Shown piece by piece: positions 46,901-56,115 of a stretch of 64,000 bases of DNA (its first letter is position 1; every line of letters begins with the position of its first letter). A program made the position numbers and the translations under genes. The notes under the pieces are model-generated. The model worked only from the letters and a program-made list of their open reading frames with translations. It had not been told where the DNA came from and did not search any database. The stretch is taken from contig OW386290.2 of NCBI GenBank assembly GCA_936432065.2, forward strand, positions 52,656,843 through 52,720,842, written 5' to 3'. The stretch comes from Rutpela maculata. Taxonomy: Eukaryota; Arthropoda; Insecta; Coleoptera; Cerambycidae.

Positions 46901-47201
46901 AAAACATGTGTATGGAAATGAATCAATATAAAATATAATAAAGTATTGATACATTTGTGAAACTGTGTACAAATCGGTTGGCTACAAATTTGAAACATGC
47001 TTCTCTTTATTTCCGAAACCAGCAAAGAAACGCCCAGTGCCACCACACCACAATAGAAACATGTACTGTATGACCATAAGAAATTATACTTGTGTCGTAA
47101 ATGTATGGGAACATGTTGGAAACGGTTCCCATTTTACACATGGTAACAGACACAATTTGTTAGAAACGTTTGCCAAAATGTTGCTTAAAATGCTACTTGG
47201 G
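43953..47201. mobile_element. CCCAAGTAGCA inverted-repeat element inserted in the tail exon
   Basis: Ends CCCAAGTAGCATTTTTA and TAAAATGCTACTTGGG are inverted. It begins and ends exactly where the reading frame of the cysteine tail is interrupted; the target duplication is short (about 2 bp, TG/TA). Most of the interior is another palindromic element (44455..45960). Small ORFs inside are unrecognised. Confidence 0.65.
44455..45960. repeat. 1.5-kb near-palindrome
   Basis: Arms of about 0.7 kb: GAACATTTTGGAGGGGAGAA versus TTCTCCCCTCCAAAATGTTC; TACCTTGAATATTTCTATCA versus TGATAGAAATATTCAAGGTA; ACCTGCTATAAAGGCAAAGC versus GCCTTTATAGCAGGTGAATG. The centre is near 45210. The sequence ACTCAAGTATAGAACAAATT in both arms also occurs at 9416. 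No protein is supported. Confidence 0.75.
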
Positions 47202-47613
47202 TACAGTTGCAAAAAATTGAATTTAATAATATGTCTGGTGCTGGTGGTAACTGCTCAGCATCAATGTATTTTCCCAACCAGATTTGAACTTGATAATATT
47301 TAATTTTTATTCTGAGACATAGAAAGCAAGATAATTGCGAAATATGTGGTGCGAAAGAGGTTTGGCGGAACTAAATGCATTTTTCACATAGTCCGCGTCA
47401 TATCTCCAAAGCTTACGAAAAAAATGTGTTTAAGGTAGAGAATTTACAAATGTACAACTTTTCTAATAGGTGTTTGTTCCCGTTTGGGCCATAAAAACTG
47501 AGTTAGTCGCGAATTCCCGATTTTCGCGACCTTCCGACGCGGTTTTCACGAAATGCTCCAGGTGTCTCGAGGCATAACTACCAAGTGTTATTCAAGACGT
47601 CCAAATAAACATA

Positions 47614-48508
47614 CACTCAAAGAAAATCATAGGTAAATTCAACCAAAAAGAGCATATGAAATCGCGCCTATCTAGTTTCAGTTAAATCAATCAGAAAAGA
47701 ATAGTCATACAACTTTATTTGTTTTCGTAAACAAATAGTAGTTTAATAATCATATCTTCTTATAACAAATTAAATAGAACAATGACATTTTTTTATGTTC
47801 ACTAACCATTTTCAATTTGGTCTACAATTAAATGGTACAACGACTTTGTTTTTTGTTCACCAACTAATTTTTAGGTTGATCTACACTTTATTGTATGATG
47901 AAATTTTTTTTGGTTAGCCAAAATCTCAGTATTGAGACATCAGACCACCCAAACCAAAGATTAGATATCGTTTATAAGATCCATCCAAATATATCGATGA
48001 TCCCTGAGAGAATTTGAACATTGCAATCATGTTATTAATTTTCTATTTTATAAGAGTATAAGATAATGCATGATTGATTATTGTCAGTGATTTGTATGTG
48101 GCGTCATCTGGGAATAATTTCTGTAATAGACTACGTGGTAAGCAAGCAAATTTTATGGTAATTCTTTTAGAACTTCTAGAAGACGACAATAATATTGGTT
48201 TGTCTACCAAGTACAATAATACAGCGAACTAATACTGGGTTAGAATTACAATTCGATAATAGTTAAAAATAAAATATACTATTATCTAGTTTAATTTGAC
48301 AGAATTCAACAAAATAATAGTCAGACGAAAAAAATAATAGGCTTATTCATCTATTTTTTAAGTTAATGTTTGTTTTGTTGTACGACAACTTTTTATTAAT
48401 TAAATTGTTTAAAAACCCCATCAATATAATTTAGTTTAACAAAATTAACGATATTGTTAGTTAACCATTTTTTTTTTGTTGAATTTACCCATACTATTTC
48501 TTTGAGTG
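47614..48508. mobile_element. CACTCAAAG MITE, copy 2 (intact)
   Basis: Exact ends CACTCAAAG and CTTTGAGTG with TA on both sides (47612..47613, 48509..48510). 895 bp; inverse of the copy at 33522..34426. The other arm of the host fold-back (near 43215) shows the site without it. Confidence 0.85.
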
Positions 48509-48537
48509 TAATAAAGAAAAAAATTTTCGTAGGGCAC

Positions 48538-50005
48538 GAATTTAACACAGGTCAATTTTACAACTAAAACGCATGGATTATTTCAGAACAGCCGAAATAT
48601 ATTATACAGACCATTGTATTATAATATCTGAGTGCTGCCTACCACCCTACTAAACTCACTAAAAAAAAAATAGATATAAAATATTGAAGGATAAAATGTC
48701 ACGAGATAAATTATAAAATTATTATAAAATGCCCACATACCTAGATAATCTGAGAAACTTGGAATTTTTTCTGGAGTTATTTTTTGTAAGCTAACTTCAT
48801 ATTAAAAAAATCAGCCAAAATGTGGCCAAAACCAACTAGCAGGCGATTTTCTAGTTATAAATGAAAAACGCTGCTACTGCAGGTGCCAAGAAACAATCCG
48901 TTTGAAAAATCCGTAGAATTCTTTCTGATTGATGTTTTACATTCAAAAATATGTAGCAAATGAAATTCTGAAGATTGCCAAACGAAATTTTCCAGAATTT
49001 TGTTATCACCTAAATTTCGGGTGCGCGCAACTCCAGCCTCTTAAAACCATTATAAAATAATTAGTAATTAATATTTTGATCTGAAATTTTTAAGGCATGT
49101 TTTTTTAACGGTTGAGATCGTTTTCCACAAGATTGCCGGTTTGGAATGTCAACATTTAAAAAAAAAATTCAAATAAAAATGTATAGGAATTGCTCAAAAT
49201 AAAGATGCAACTCAACGGTAATTACTTCTATATCTATTCAAATATGTGGTTCACAATCTCATATTATGTTAAGATTGAAGATGAAGCCACCGATGACATT
49301 GACAGTTCCTTTCATAGTGAGTAGAGTGAGGTGCGAATAGGAAGGACGAAGAAAATACTCATAACTTGATTTTGTCCTTAACAGATTGCGACATATTTAA
49401 TATGAAAGTCAAGTTGTGCAGCCCTTAGAAGAGACAGATGTGCCTCGAGGTGATGCTGTCAATTTGTGTATAATTTTGATTAAAACTTTGGTAAACTGAT
49501 CCCAACTGTTTTGAATTTAAACGCAAAAAGATCTGCACAAATTGATGTATATATTAGCATGACACAAGTTATGTTATACAGTTGATATTTAATTTGAGTA
49601 ATACCGGTGAAGCGTCAGATATATTACCTAAGTGCTTTCATTTCATAAACAATAAGTGGTCGACACATGGCAGCCCACATAACACAGTTTGTACTTAGTA
49701 TATGTACTTGTACAACATACTAACCCTAATAGGACACGATGTCCGCCGGACGTCCGTTTTAGGTCCATTTAATGTACTGACGTCCATGGACATAAATTCG
49801 GACGTCTATCATCGAATTTAGTTTGAAATTGTACGGAATGGATGTCCTCTGAATGTCCATTTTATATACGGGAAGTATGTACATTTTATGTTCATATAGG
49901 GACTGGAGATGGACGTCCATTTCGTGTCGTTGATTTAAATATCATATTTTTGTAGTAAATGATAATATATCCATACCGCTTCCTCTCCAACACGTTTCCG
50001 AGATA
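48538..50005. other. No recognisable gene
   Basis: AT-rich sequence. At 49735..49930 GGACGTCC and close variants recur several times; related sequence (TATAGGGACAGAGCAGGACG) resumes at 58907 on the other side of the endogenous retrovirus, so the virus integrated into this repeat. Confidence 0.5.
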
Positions 50006-50009
50006 TGTA

Positions 50010-50373
50010 TGTTATATAAAATTATACGCTTATTATAAAGACTTAGTAATAACAAACCTTCACAGGTATATCATATTACATGATAACGACTTCTCTTATT
50101 AATCGCTTATCTTAGAGATATTATATTTCACCTTTGTTTCTCACATTTTATGCTGACTGTCGAATTGCATTTCCTTTGTTCTATATTTTGCTTACTCAGG
50201 TTCTGTATGTTATAAATACTACTAGACATGCTTTGTAAAGCCAGTTATTAAACTCAGTTAGAATGCAACACTTCTAATTTATTATTCTAATTCCTTCTCC
50301 AAGAGCCAACGTTGGCTCCACTTAACTAAATAAAAGTTTTTAAAAAGTCATTCATGTGAACCGTGATCTAACA
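50010..50373 (+). repeat. 5' LTR of the errantivirus
   Basis: Contains TATAAATA at 50211, a candidate initiator CCAGTT at 50241 (about 32 bases later; TCAGTT at 50254 is an alternative), a perfect 16-base palindrome GAGCCAACGTTGGCTC at 50303..50318, and AATAAA at 50329..50334. Confidence 0.95.
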
Positions 50374-50374
50374 T

Positions 50375-50392
50375 TGGCGCAGTCGGTAGGAT
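50375..50392 (+). promoter_or_regulatory. Primer binding site, tRNA-Ser
   Basis: TGGCGCAGTCGGTAGGAT, one base after the LTR, complements 18 bases of the 3' end of insect tRNA-Ser as I recall it; the match breaks just after. Serine tRNA priming is known for several Drosophila errantiviruses. Confidence 0.85.
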
Positions 50393-50560
50393 CCGTAAAC
50401 ATCATCAGAACAAGAAGCCTAACTGGTAGTGAAGCGTAAGAGAACAAGGAGAACATCTTCAGAAGGTGCCTAACTAGTACGTGTACATCTACGAGAACAA
50501 GGAGACCTTCCTCACTGGTGGTGGCGGATCCCAATCCCTTGACGGACGAAGAACCTACCC

Positions 50561-50581
50561 ATGGAAACGAAACTAACGTAA
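50561..50581 (+). promoter_or_regulatory. Leader ATG with 6-codon uORF overlapping a splice donor
   Basis: This is the first ATG after the primer site. On unspliced RNA it opens a six-codon ORF whose TAA lies within the donor AAC/GTAAGT (exon end 50577, GT at 50578). If spliced to the acceptor before env (AG at 56114..56115), the same ATG is in phase with the env frame (17 + 94 bases, a multiple of three before the codon at 56210). So one ATG could serve a minimal uORF on genomic RNA and the env start on spliced RNA. Confidence 0.75.
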
Positions 50582-50650
50582 GTCATTATAAGAATCATCT
50601 CGTACCATTTTATTATTTTATTATTTTTCGCAACTTATTTTATTAAAAGT

Positions 50651-50882
50651 GTATTATACTGCTAATACACTCGGGGCACAAAGCCAGTTCTATTGTCAAA
50701 GTGAAATCCATTCCTTTACAAACGCAACGAAACAAGTTCATTTAATTTAAGTTTATTTATTTTCGTATTATACTGCTAATACGAAACATTGTGTATTATA
50801 CAGCTAATATACAATCCATTTACGCACGCAACGTAACAAGCTAATTTTAATTTAATTTAAGATCGTATCATACTGCTGATAC
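50651..50882 (+). repeat. Four small hairpins in the viral leader
   Basis: GTATTATACTGCTAATAC at 50651..50668 and 50765..50782, a variant GTATTATACAGCTAATAT at 50793..50810, and GTATCATACTGCTGATAC at 50865..50882. In the last, both stem arms change together (TTA/TAA to TCA/TGA), preserving pairing. Two of them lie in a roughly 100-bp duplicated block (AACGCAACGAAACAAG versus CACGCAACGTAACAAG). Confidence 0.8.
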
Positions 50883-50926
50883 GCAACCAATTTTTGTCCA
50901 AATAATATTTAAATACAAAAAGCAAA

Positions 50927-52330
50927 ATGCCAGATAGAGCTCAACCAGAGCCAGCTCAACCAGTGCCACCGGCACCAACTGAACAACAACTACAACAGCA
51001 ACAACTACAACAACAACAACAACCTCAACCAGAGCAAATTGAGCCTTACAAGCTCTCTGAGATATTTTCTCTAATACCTGAATTCGATGGCAATGCCATT
51101 AATTTACAAACATTCCTCAACTCCTGTCATTGCGCCCAAAGCATGGCAATTGGAGATCAAAAAATTCTTTTGACCGTCCACATAAAAAATAAATTGAAAG
51201 GCAAAGCTGCCGAATTAATAAATTCTCGCAACCCTGGCACCTGGCCAGAAATCAAAGCACTATTGGAAACCCACTTTGGGGATTCCAGAGATCTAACGGC
51301 CCTGATTCAGGACCTGCAGCGCATTCACCAATTGCCAGGTGAATCCGCTCTAACATTTATTTCGCGTTTACAAACGCACAATGCTAAAATGCACGCCGCA
51401 GTGCAAAAGCAAAATTTAACCACAACGCAAAGAGCTGCACAATCAGATCTCATCGAAACGATGACCTTAAACAATTTATTAACAGGCTTAGAACCGAATT
51501 TAGGCCGCATCATACGTGCTAGCAATCCTCCTAGCATACTGAAAGCCGTAAGCAGAATTCGTAGAGAGCTACAACTCTCCTATTTCGAACAACAGAAATT
51601 TCCGAAAAATAGTCCGGTCAAAAATCCCACTTTACAACAAAAACGACCCATTTCAAATTTCCAACAAAAATTCTGTTCATTTTGCAAACGCAATGGACAT
51701 GTCATAAGCGAATGCCGCACAAGGCAACAATCGCAAACAATGCCGTCAACTTCGCAAAATTTCCAACGACCAAATTACCCAGGAAATTCAAGTTTCCAAA
51801 ACTTTTCACAAAACAATCAATTTATCCAGAGGACATTCCCTCAAAACGGCCAACCAAATCAACCACAGCAAAACAGGCCCTCAGCCATAAGGCCGAACCC
51901 TAACTTCACACAACAACGACCATCCGCTATTCAGCCTAACCCGAATTTCAACCGTTTCAATCAACAAAAGGCTCATCACCTAAATTATGAACCTTACGAA
52001 AACCAATGTGATTATAACCAATACGACGACTACTCTTTCGACAATTATCAAAATTGCCAAAGTCAAAACGAATCGTATGAAAATTATAATTTTGAAACCA
52101 ATCAAGATATCCAGGAGAATTATACCGCTAATTCTCAGAACGAGCAATACGAGGATTATACTGCTAATCCTCAGGATTTTCGCTTAGATCCGGAGTACCC
52201 CACGGATACTCCGACACAACAAACAGACCAATTCGAATCAATTACGGAACTAGAAACTCAAGTACAAACTATGAACCTCAACGACAGTTTCGACCCAATG
52301 CTGAATTTCCCAGAACAGACGTTCATGTAA
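50927..52330 (+). CDS. gag: Errantivirus Gag (467 aa)
   Basis: Structural protein that packages the RNA genome. The N-terminus is proline/glutamine-rich (residues about 7..37, with a polyQ run). A capsid-like region follows (IPEFDGNAINLQTFLNSCHC; later LIQDLQRIHQLPGESALTFI). A CCHC zinc knuckle CSFCKRNGHVISEC is at residues 250..263. The C-terminal third is Asn/Gln/Tyr-rich and low in complexity. ATG 50927 is the first good start after the hairpin leader. The pol frame is open from 52168, overlapping the end of gag by 163 bases. TTTCCCA at 52306..52312 fits the X-XXY-YYZ format for -1 slippage in the gag frame, 16 bases before the stop codon. Confidence 0.93.
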   Translation: MPDRAQPEPAQPVPPAPTEQQLQQQQLQQQQQPQPEQIEPYKLSEIFSLIPEFDGNAINLQTFLNSCHCAQSMAIGDQKILLTVHIKNKLKGKAAELINSRNPGTWPEIKALLETHFGDSRDLTALIQDLQRIHQLPGESALTFISRLQTHNAKMHAAVQKQNLTTTQRAAQSDLIETMTLNNLLTGLEPNLGRIIRASNPPSILKAVSRIRRELQLSYFEQQKFPKNSPVKNPTLQQKRPISNFQQKFCSFCKRNGHVISECRTRQQSQTMPSTSQNFQRPNYPGNSSFQNFSQNNQFIQRTFPQNGQPNQPQQNRPSAIRPNPNFTQQRPSAIQPNPNFNRFNQQKAHHLNYEPYENQCDYNQYDDYSFDNYQNCQSQNESYENYNFETNQDIQENYTANSQNEQYEDYTANPQDFRLDPEYPTDTPTQQTDQFESITELETQVQTMNLNDSFDPMLNFPEQTFM

Positions 52331-52380
52331 ATACGCTTTCCCATACCCTATTAACTGTAAATTCAAAGAACCTCTACTAT

Positions 52381-55300
52381 ATGAAGGATGCAACTGGTAA
52401 ATTTAAAATTCTAATTGACACAGGCGCAGGTATATCAATTTTTAAACCTAAAACAGCTGAAAATTACAGACGTAGATCCCCTGAAAATGTAATCATACAG
52501 GGTATCACTGATCAAAAAATTTATATCAACGAATCTGTTCTCATCCCCTTTTCAAATGAGTCACACAAAGTTTATATCTATAATCTAGATATAGATTTCG
52601 ATGGATTATTAGGCGCAGACTTCCTAGAACATTACGAATGCAAAGTAGACTTTAAAAATAAACAACTAGTCACAAATTTCAAAACCGTACCACTATTTAA
52701 AGTTACGGAAGAAACTACAGTAAATTTACCTTTACAACCAACTATTAATTCTGATATAAAAAATTCAAATTTAAGCAAAATCAAAAATTTAATTTCTATT
52801 GAACCTCGTATGGAAAAAATTTGTAAACTAAAATGTAACCTGCGAAATACCGAGGCTATACTGTTAGCCCAGGAAAATGAGAAAGTACGCTTACCAAATG
52901 CAATTGTCAAAATCGATCACAATGGAGAATTTTTAACTTCAATAATAAACGCAAACGCTATTCCAAAAACCATAAACTTTTCAAATCTTAACCTAGAGCC
53001 AGTACAAAAATTCAAGTCAATTTTTAACTTAAACGCGCAAAACTCTGACCAACAACTAATGACGGACAGATCCTTCGAAATCAGGAACGAATTGCGCTTG
53101 GATCATCTAAACGAAGAAGAGGCCGAAATAGTAACGCAGCTTTGTTTAGACTTTCAAGATATATTCTATTTAGAAGGAGACAATTTGACCTTTACTAATG
53201 AAATCAAACACCCTATTGACACCGAAAATTCCCGACCGATATTCACTAAATCGTATCGATATCCTCAGGTCCATAAAGAAGAAGTTAAGTCCCAAGTATC
53301 GAAAATGTTAAGTCAAGGTATTATTCAACCCTCAATCTCACCTTGGTCCTCTCCTGTCTGGGTAGTTCCCAAAAAACTGGACGCTTCTGGTAAACAGAAA
53401 TGGCGCGTCGTAGTCGACTACCGCAAACTCAACGAGGTTACAATTGGTGACAAATATCCTCTGCCCAACATTTCCGATCTTTTAGACCAACTTGGCAAAT
53501 GCCAATATTTTACAACCTTAGATTTGGCTTCTGGTTTCCACCAAATCGAAATTAATCCCGCAGATATTCAAAAGACTGCTTTCACAGTTGAGAACGGTCA
53601 TTATGAATTCGTGCGAATGCCATTTGGACTCAAAAACGCTCCATCAACTTTTCAAAGAGTTATGGATAACATCCTGTTAGGTATTCAAAATGAACGATGT
53701 CTCGTCTACATGGACGATATTATTATTTACTCTCCTACAATTCACGAACACATTTCCCGTCTAACTGAAGTCTTTAAACGCCTTCAAAAAGCCAACCTCA
53801 AAATTCAACCAGACAAATGCGAGTTTCTCCGCAAGGAAGTCGCTTATTTAGGACATCTCATTACAAAAGACGGCGTAAAACCAAACCCTTCGAAAGTTGA
53901 CGCTATCTTAAATTTTCCTCAACCGAAAAATCCAAAAGAAATTAAATCATTTCTAGGCTTAGCCGGATATTATAGGCGCTTTATCCCTAATTTCTCCAAG
54001 ATAACCAAGCCCCTAACAAAACTACTACAAAAAGACATACCATTTCTCTTCGACAATGATTGTGTAAATTCTTTTCAAAATTTGAAACAAACATTAACAA
54101 CGACTCCGATATTAATTTACCCTAATTTTGATGAACCTTTCGTTCTAACCACTGATGCGAGCGCATTTGCCGTCGGCTCGGTGCTGAGCCAGGGGCCTAT
54201 TGGCAAAGATTTACCCATTGCCTATGCTTCTAGAACCTTGTGCAGTGCAGAAACTAAATATTCAACGATTGAACGCGAGCTTTTATCGATAGTATGGAGT
54301 GTAAAGCACTTTAGACCATATCTGTATGGTAGAAAGTTCAAGCTTGTCACCGACCATAGACCACTCACCTGGCTATTCTCTATAAAAGATCCAGGAAGTA
54401 GACTTGCCCGTTGGCGACTCAAATTAGAAGAGTACGACTATGAAATAATTTACAAACCCGGTAAAATCAATAAGAACGCGGACGCACTTTCCAGAATCAA
54501 AATTAATCATTTTTCCGAATGTTCCAAATTCTATTCAAAAGTTCTAGCCGCGAATGACGAAGAGTCAGACGACGACGAAAACCCAGACGATAACAACGAA
54601 ATCACTAACGAACAAATTTCCCGAGAATTTGAAACTTTCACCAACCTATATAAAACAACATCTTTAATTGACTATTCGAAAATCAAAGCCTCGAACAAAC
54701 AACTTTTGTATCGAGAACATAAAGATATTATAACCTTCTTCCAACAAAATAACTTACAAGACCTACATCACAAAATTATTGAGGACATATTCGAAGAAAA
54801 CCCCGAATTTCATAACGATAAAATCAATATTGTATCGAGCAAAACAGTCAGACATAGGAGATATTTTATCATTCCCCTACCGTTTGATATCGAATCCGTA
54901 ATTGAACATTTATTTTTGGTATTATTTAAAAACCAAGATGTTCTAGATCTCTCTAAGACATACTTTGTCGAAAATAACTTAGACCTCCCCATCCTTGAAA
55001 TCCTATCATTCATTTTTGCGGAAAAAGACTTAAAAGTAGTAATTTGTCAAGATATCGTCAGAACTGCCGACGAAGATGAAATTCCAATTATATTGGAGCA
55101 AAATCATTTTGGTAAAAATAATCTACACCGTGGAATAAATGAAACGATTCGAAGAATTAGAGAAAAATACACTTGGCAAGGTCTAACTAAAGACGTTGAA
55201 AATTTTATAAAAAATTGCGAAACCTGCCAAAAGACTAAAGTATGCCGGAAAAACCTTAACAACCCTCTAGTAGTCACAGAAACCCCAAGAACACCATTCG

Positions 55301-56103
55301 AAAGAATTAATATCGATTTATTTGAATTCCCAACTCGAAATTACGCTTTAACTATTCGCGACGAGTTAACTAAATTTACACAAGCCTATGCAGTCCCGGA
55401 CAAATCCGCAAAATCCGTCGTAAATACCTTGTTGTTATACTTTCAACATTACGGCACCCCGCTAAGAATCCATTGCGATTACGGTGGCGAATTTGACAAC
55501 CGTTTGCTCAAAGATCTCTGCACCCTCTACGACATAAAACTGACGTATTCAAGCGTAGGACATCCCCAATCGAACGGATCCATAGAAAGATTTCATGCTA
55601 CTCTAGCTGAAATGATAAGAATTCATAAAACTGAAAATCCGAACGAACATCCTTTCACAATTTTACCATATGCAGTAATATGCTATAACAATTCAGTAAA
55701 TAAAACACACGGTTTCACCCCATACGAACTTGTATTTGGACATACGTCCAACAGACCACCTGAAACTTTGTATAACCAAAAAGAGTTAATAACCAAATAC
55801 GTTAGGGATTTAAACAACAGAATATCTCACTACTATAAAATAGCCCGTAGTCGAACGCAAGCTCAAAAGGAGAAAGCGAAAGTTCGCTTTGATAGAAATG
55901 TTCCCCAAAAACGACCCGAATACAAAATAGGTGACTTAGTTTACGTAAAAGAATCACAAATCAAAAACAAATTGCAAAACAAATTTAACGGTCCTTTTAA
56001 AATAAAAGAAATTTTTCAAAATTCTGCTACCTTATTAAACCTCGAAACGAAACAAGAAACCAAAGTAAATTTTGATAGAATGAAACCATATACTGAAAAT
56101 TAA
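52381..56103 (+). CDS. pol: Errantivirus Pol polyprotein (1240 aa from first ATG)
   Basis: Probably made as a Gag-Pol fusion by -1 frameshift, since the frame is open from 52168; ATG 52381 only marks the first methionine. Domains: aspartic protease (LIDTGAG, D13), reverse transcriptase (VVDYRKLNEVT; catalytic YMDD at 443..446), RNase H (LTTDASAFAVGSVLS, D592; later TDHRPLTWLF), integrase HHCC zinc region (H909 to C946/C949), and integrase core D979, D1033, E1069 with exactly 35 residues between the second D and E. The end has a GDLVYVKES and FNGPFKI stretch typical of the GPY/F region. No stop or frameshift interrupts it. Stop at 56101..56103, ten bases before the env acceptor. Confidence 0.95.
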   Translation: MKDATGKFKILIDTGAGISIFKPKTAENYRRRSPENVIIQGITDQKIYINESVLIPFSNESHKVYIYNLDIDFDGLLGADFLEHYECKVDFKNKQLVTNFKTVPLFKVTEETTVNLPLQPTINSDIKNSNLSKIKNLISIEPRMEKICKLKCNLRNTEAILLAQENEKVRLPNAIVKIDHNGEFLTSIINANAIPKTINFSNLNLEPVQKFKSIFNLNAQNSDQQLMTDRSFEIRNELRLDHLNEEEAEIVTQLCLDFQDIFYLEGDNLTFTNEIKHPIDTENSRPIFTKSYRYPQVHKEEVKSQVSKMLSQGIIQPSISPWSSPVWVVPKKLDASGKQKWRVVVDYRKLNEVTIGDKYPLPNISDLLDQLGKCQYFTTLDLASGFHQIEINPADIQKTAFTVENGHYEFVRMPFGLKNAPSTFQRVMDNILLGIQNERCLVYMDDIIIYSPTIHEHISRLTEVFKRLQKANLKIQPDKCEFLRKEVAYLGHLITKDGVKPNPSKVDAILNFPQPKNPKEIKSFLGLAGYYRRFIPNFSKITKPLTKLLQKDIPFLFDNDCVNSFQNLKQTLTTTPILIYPNFDEPFVLTTDASAFAVGSVLSQGPIGKDLPIAYASRTLCSAETKYSTIERELLSIVWSVKHFRPYLYGRKFKLVTDHRPLTWLFSIKDPGSRLARWRLKLEEYDYEIIYKPGKINKNADALSRIKINHFSECSKFYSKVLAANDEESDDDENPDDNNEITNEQISREFETFTNLYKTTSLIDYSKIKASNKQLLYREHKDIITFFQQNNLQDLHHKIIEDIFEENPEFHNDKINIVSSKTVRHRRYFIIPLPFDIESVIEHLFLVLFKNQDVLDLSKTYFVENNLDLPILEILSFIFAEKDLKVVICQDIVRTADEDEIPIILEQNHFGKNNLHRGINETIRRIREKYTWQGLTKDVENFIKNCETCQKTKVCRKNLNNPLVVTETPRTPFERINIDLFEFPTRNYALTIRDELTKFTQAYAVPDKSAKSVVNTLLLYFQHYGTPLRIHCDYGGEFDNRLLKDLCTLYDIKLTYSSVGHPQSNGSIERFHATLAEMIRIHKTENPNEHPFTILPYAVICYNNSVNKTHGFTPYELVFGHTSNRPPETLYNQKELITKYVRDLNNRISHYYKIARSRTQAQKEKAKVRFDRNVPQKRPEYKIGDLVYVKESQIKNKLQNKFNGPFKIKEIFQNSATLLNLETKQETKVNFDRMKPYTEN

Positions 56104-56115
56104 ATTTATTTTCAG
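56104..56115 (+). promoter_or_regulatory. Candidate env splice acceptor
   Basis: TTTATTTTCAG directly after the pol stop is a good acceptor. The exon would start at 56116 and put a hydrophobic, signal-peptide-like stretch upstream of the env frame. Donor partner: 50578. Confidence 0.75.

Larger units (their letters stand above)
43742..47291 (-). pseudogene. Cysteine-rich tail exon split by a 3.2-kb insertion
   Basis: On the minus strand the frame begins after an AAG acceptor-like site at 47291 with VQIWLGKYIDAEQLPPAPDI, continuing to IFCNC at 47202. It resumes left of the insertion at 43952 as AKGCEGKCSCTKLGLNCSRV, then CGHSCLN and an acidic end with stop 43742..43744. The two pieces stay in the same frame. 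The pattern C-x-C, GL-x-CS, C and the VQxWL start equal those of 30900..31319 and 18297..18589. The nuclease-like exons are absent here. Confidence 0.6.
43196..48537. mobile_element. Second fold-back carrying the cysteine-tail exon, with nested insertions
   Basis: GTGCCCTACGAAAAATTTTT at the left is inverted at the right end as AAAAATTTTCGTAGGGCAC. Inward blocks also match (CTTGAATAACACTTGGTAGT versus ACTACCAAGTGTTATTCAAG; TTTCGCAATTATCTTGCTTT versus AAAGCAAGATAATTGCGAAA). It is expanded by a MITE in the right arm (47614..48508) and a 3.2-kb element (43953..47201) in the coding part. Without these it is about 1.2 kb: arm, C-terminal exon, arm. This is a deleted, non-autonomous form. Confidence 0.65.
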
